This document shows positions 62,078 to 64,000 of a stretch of DNA of 64,000 nt, piece after piece. The notes under the pieces are model-generated. The model had not been told where the DNA came from. It did not search any database and saw only the letters and a list, made by a program, of their open reading frames with translations. The position numbers were made by a program, and so were the translations under genes. Within the stretch, counting starts at the first letter, position 1. Every line of letters begins with the position of its first letter. The stretch is from an uncultured Collinsella sp. (GTDB lineage: Bacteria; Actinomycetota; Coriobacteriia; Coriobacteriales; Coriobacteriaceae): NCBI GenBank assembly GCA_900542825.1, contig UQOY01000001.1, forward strand, positions 186,001 to 250,000, in the 5' to 3' direction.

Positions 62078-63829
62078 ATGGAAACGATCATCAACGTCGA
62101 CGATGTCTCGTTCTCCTATGGCACGCAAACCGAGCAGGCGCTCAGCCACGTCTCGCTCAGCGTGAACAAGGGAGATTTCATCGGCATCATCGGGCCCTCG
62201 GGCGCCGGTAAGTCCACACTTGCCGCTTGTCTGTCGGGTGCCGTGCCTCACCACTACACCGGCGCCTTTTATGGCTCCGTGTTAGTTGACGGCCACGACA
62301 CCTGCGAGGTCTCGCTCACCGACATATCGCAGATTGTCGGCAGCGTGCTGCAAGACATTGACACGCAGATGGTCGCTTCGGTCGTTGAGGATGAAATGCT
62401 TTTTGGCCTCGAGAACTTTGGCGTACCGCACGACCAGATCGAGCAGCGCGTGAGTGAGACGCTTAAAACCGTCGGCATCAGCGACCTGCGCGACCGCGAG
62501 ATCGCCACCCTCTCGGGCGGCCAAAAGCAAAAGGTTGCCATCGCCGCCATCCTCGCCATGCGCCCGCGCGTGCTCGTGCTTGACGAACCCACCGCAGCGC
62601 TCGACCCCGCCAGCTCCACGCTGGTCTTCGAGACGCTGCGCGAGGCAAACCGCGCGCTCGGCATCACCATCGTCGTCGTTGAACAAAAGGTCGCCTTGCT
62701 TTCGGAGTACTGCAGCCGTGTGTTGGTGCTCGATCGCGGCCAGATCGCGCTGCAAGGTGAGCCTCACGAGGTCTTCGCACGCACCGACGAGCTTCGCACC
62801 ATCGGCGTCGATTGCCCGCGCGTCACGCGCATCTTCAACAGCCTCGAGGCCGATGGCCTGGTAAGCGGCACGCCCTGTCTGGATGTCAACGAGGCAGAAC
62901 GACTGATCACGGAAATCGTAGACCCCGGCCGTGCGACAAGCGATACCCGGACGCCCGCAGGCTCCCCGCACGCGCCGTCGCTGCGCCCGCATGCGAAAGA
63001 CGCCGAGCCGGTACTCACCTTTGACCATGTCGAGTTTTCCTACCCCCATGGAGGTGCCGCCGTCCACGACCTCAACTTGACACTCTACCCCGGCGAGCTC
63101 GTGGGCATTGTCGGCCAAAACGGAGCCGGCAAAACCACACTCACCAAACTGCTCACGGGCCTGCTCAAGCCCGCATCGGGCAGCGTACGCGTTACGGGCT
63201 TGGACACGGCATCGGTTCCCACGAGCCGCATCGCACGCGAAGTGGCAACACTTTTCCAAAACCCCGACCGCCAAATCTGCAAAGACACCGTGCTCGACGA
63301 GGTCGCCTTTGGTCTAGAACTTGCCGGCATCGACCGCGCCGAAGCTCTACGTCGCGCCCAGCTGGTCATCGACCGCTTTGGTCTGCCCGCCGACGAGGCG
63401 CCGTTCTCGCTGTCGCGCGGCCAGCGCCAGATGGTGGCGCTCGCCTCCGTTGTAGTAGTCGAGCCCAAGATCGTGGTGCTCGACGAGCCCACGAGCGGTC
63501 TGGACTACCGCGAGTGCATGACCGTGATGGAAACGGTGCGTACCATGGCCGAGCGCGGTTGCGCCGTCATCATGGTCTGTCACGACATGGAAGTCGTTTC
63601 CGACTTTGCCGAGCGCATCGTGGTGATGGCTAACGGTCGCATCCTCGACCGCGGCCGCACGCACGAATTGTTCTCGAACATCGAACTCATGCAGCAAGCC
63701 TACGTTGAGCCGCCCCAGGTCATCGAACTCTCGCGCCGTCTGGCATCCACCGTCTCGCCCGCCTTTACACAGGTGAGTGAGGTCGCCGATATCGTTCGCA
63801 TTACCGAGGAGATGGTCCGCCGTGGTTAA
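62078..63829 (+). CDS. ECF transporter ATPase, two ABC domains fused
   Basis: A 583-residue protein with two energy-coupling ATPase domains that in most ECF systems are separate EcfA1 and EcfA2 subunits. Domain 1 has Walker A GPSGAGKST (39-47), signature LSGGQKQK and Walker B RVLVLDEP. A linker of about 40 residues (rich in Thr, Pro, Ala and Arg) leads to domain 2 with Walker A GQNGAGKTT, an altered signature LSRGQRQM and Walker B KIVVLDEP. GAAAGG precedes the ATG. It overlaps ecfT by 8 bases. Confidence 0.93.
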   Translation: METIINVDDVSFSYGTQTEQALSHVSLSVNKGDFIGIIGPSGAGKSTLAACLSGAVPHHYTGAFYGSVLVDGHDTCEVSLTDISQIVGSVLQDIDTQMVASVVEDEMLFGLENFGVPHDQIEQRVSETLKTVGISDLRDREIATLSGGQKQKVAIAAILAMRPRVLVLDEPTAALDPASSTLVFETLREANRALGITIVVVEQKVALLSEYCSRVLVLDRGQIALQGEPHEVFARTDELRTIGVDCPRVTRIFNSLEADGLVSGTPCLDVNEAERLITEIVDPGRATSDTRTPAGSPHAPSLRPHAKDAEPVLTFDHVEFSYPHGGAAVHDLNLTLYPGELVGIVGQNGAGKTTLTKLLTGLLKPASGSVRVTGLDTASVPTSRIAREVATLFQNPDRQICKDTVLDEVAFGLELAGIDRAEALRRAQLVIDRFGLPADEAPFSLSRGQRQMVALASVVVVEPKIVVLDEPTSGLDYRECMTVMETVRTMAERGCAVIMVCHDMEVVSDFAERIVVMANGRILDRGRTHELFSNIELMQQAYVEPPQVIELSRRLASTVSPAFTQVSEVADIVRITEEMVRRG

Positions 63830-64000
63830 CGTCATCGACTACATGCCGGGCGACACGCTGCTGCACCGCCTGAACCCCGTCATCAAACTGGGCCTCGCCG
63901 CCGCCATCATCATCGGCATCTTCTTGTCCGACACCTATGTGGCATTGTTGGGCTTTCTGGCGCTCACGCTCGCGCTGGGAGCCTACGCCGGCGTCGTCGA
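63822..64000 (+). CDS. ecfT: ECF transporter transmembrane protein EcfT (partial, cut at window end)
   Basis: GTG at 63822 lies inside the ATPase stop region and has GAGGAG 10 bases upstream. The visible 59 residues start VVNVIDYMPGDTLLHRLNPVIKLGLAA, the typical EcfT N-terminus, followed by the first membrane helices (IIIGIFLSDTYVALLGFLALTLAL). It would couple the S component to the ATPases. The rest, including the two Ala-Arg-Gly motifs, is outside the window. Confidence 0.88.
   Translation, partial: MVNVIDYMPGDTLLHRLNPVIKLGLAAAIIIGIFLSDTYVALLGFLALTLALGAYAGVV

Overview
The window looks like the chromosome of a high-GC anaerobic gut actinobacterium of the class Coriobacteriia, most likely Collinsella or a close relative. 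This is inferred from the GC-rich coding DNA, a division and cell-wall (dcw) cluster with SepF and DivIVA but no FtsA, an arginine deiminase pathway, acetate-forming pta/ackA genes and ECF transporters. No 16S rRNA or tRNA gene is visible, so the genus is an inference.

Region by region. 1-960: an incomplete upstream region with a long palindrome, then a nitroreductase (+). 981-27685 (all minus): transcription runs pyrG, xerD, mraZ, rsmH, ftsL-like, ftsI, murF, mraY, murD, ftsW, murG, murC, murB, ftsQ, ftsZ, pgeF, then a complete pstSCAB-phoU phosphate-uptake operon, then yggS, sepF, yggT and divIVA. The pst block sits inside the usual ftsZ/ylm neighbourhood, between pgeF and yggS. 27863-29936: a winged-helix regulator and a DUF1846 protein. 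30418-37608: an arginine-catabolism block (transporter, arcB, arcA, PLP aminotransferase, second arcA). The two arcA copies look identical in DNA over about 1.27 kb, while their promoters have diverged around conserved spaced repeats. 38135-44342 (+): ppk, a RumA-type methyltransferase, DJ-1, Maf and a P1 peptidase. 44716-46942 (-): glycosyltransferase and UDP-galactopyranose mutase. 47174-51159: pta (+) facing two tandem ackA genes (-). 51280-53450: a less GC-rich MFS/LysR pair. 53492-57655 (-): HIT protein, xseB, xseA, zinc peptidase, ribonuclease D. 57754-64000 (+): lipid-kinase homologue, a 30-residue membrane protein, a membrane-anchored C69 peptidase, and an ECF transporter operon preceded by a leader peptide with three consecutive Trp codons and an intrinsic terminator. 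The ecfT gene is cut by the window end.

The most unusual items are: (1) nested long-armed palindromes just downstream of stop codons (best copies 44355-44479, 44572-44685, 48169-48295), whose stems differ completely between copies while the internal-loop words are shared; (2) the Trp-leader attenuator of the ECF transporter, with extra inverted-repeat pairing around its terminator; (3) the arcA pair, identical in coding DNA but divergent in promoter; (4) a LexA-like box next to MraZ-type repeats upstream of mraZ; (5) pstSCAB-phoU inserted into the division cluster and coupled to pgeF by an ATGA overlap.

All function calls rest on reading motifs and gene order by eye. No database search or folding program was run.
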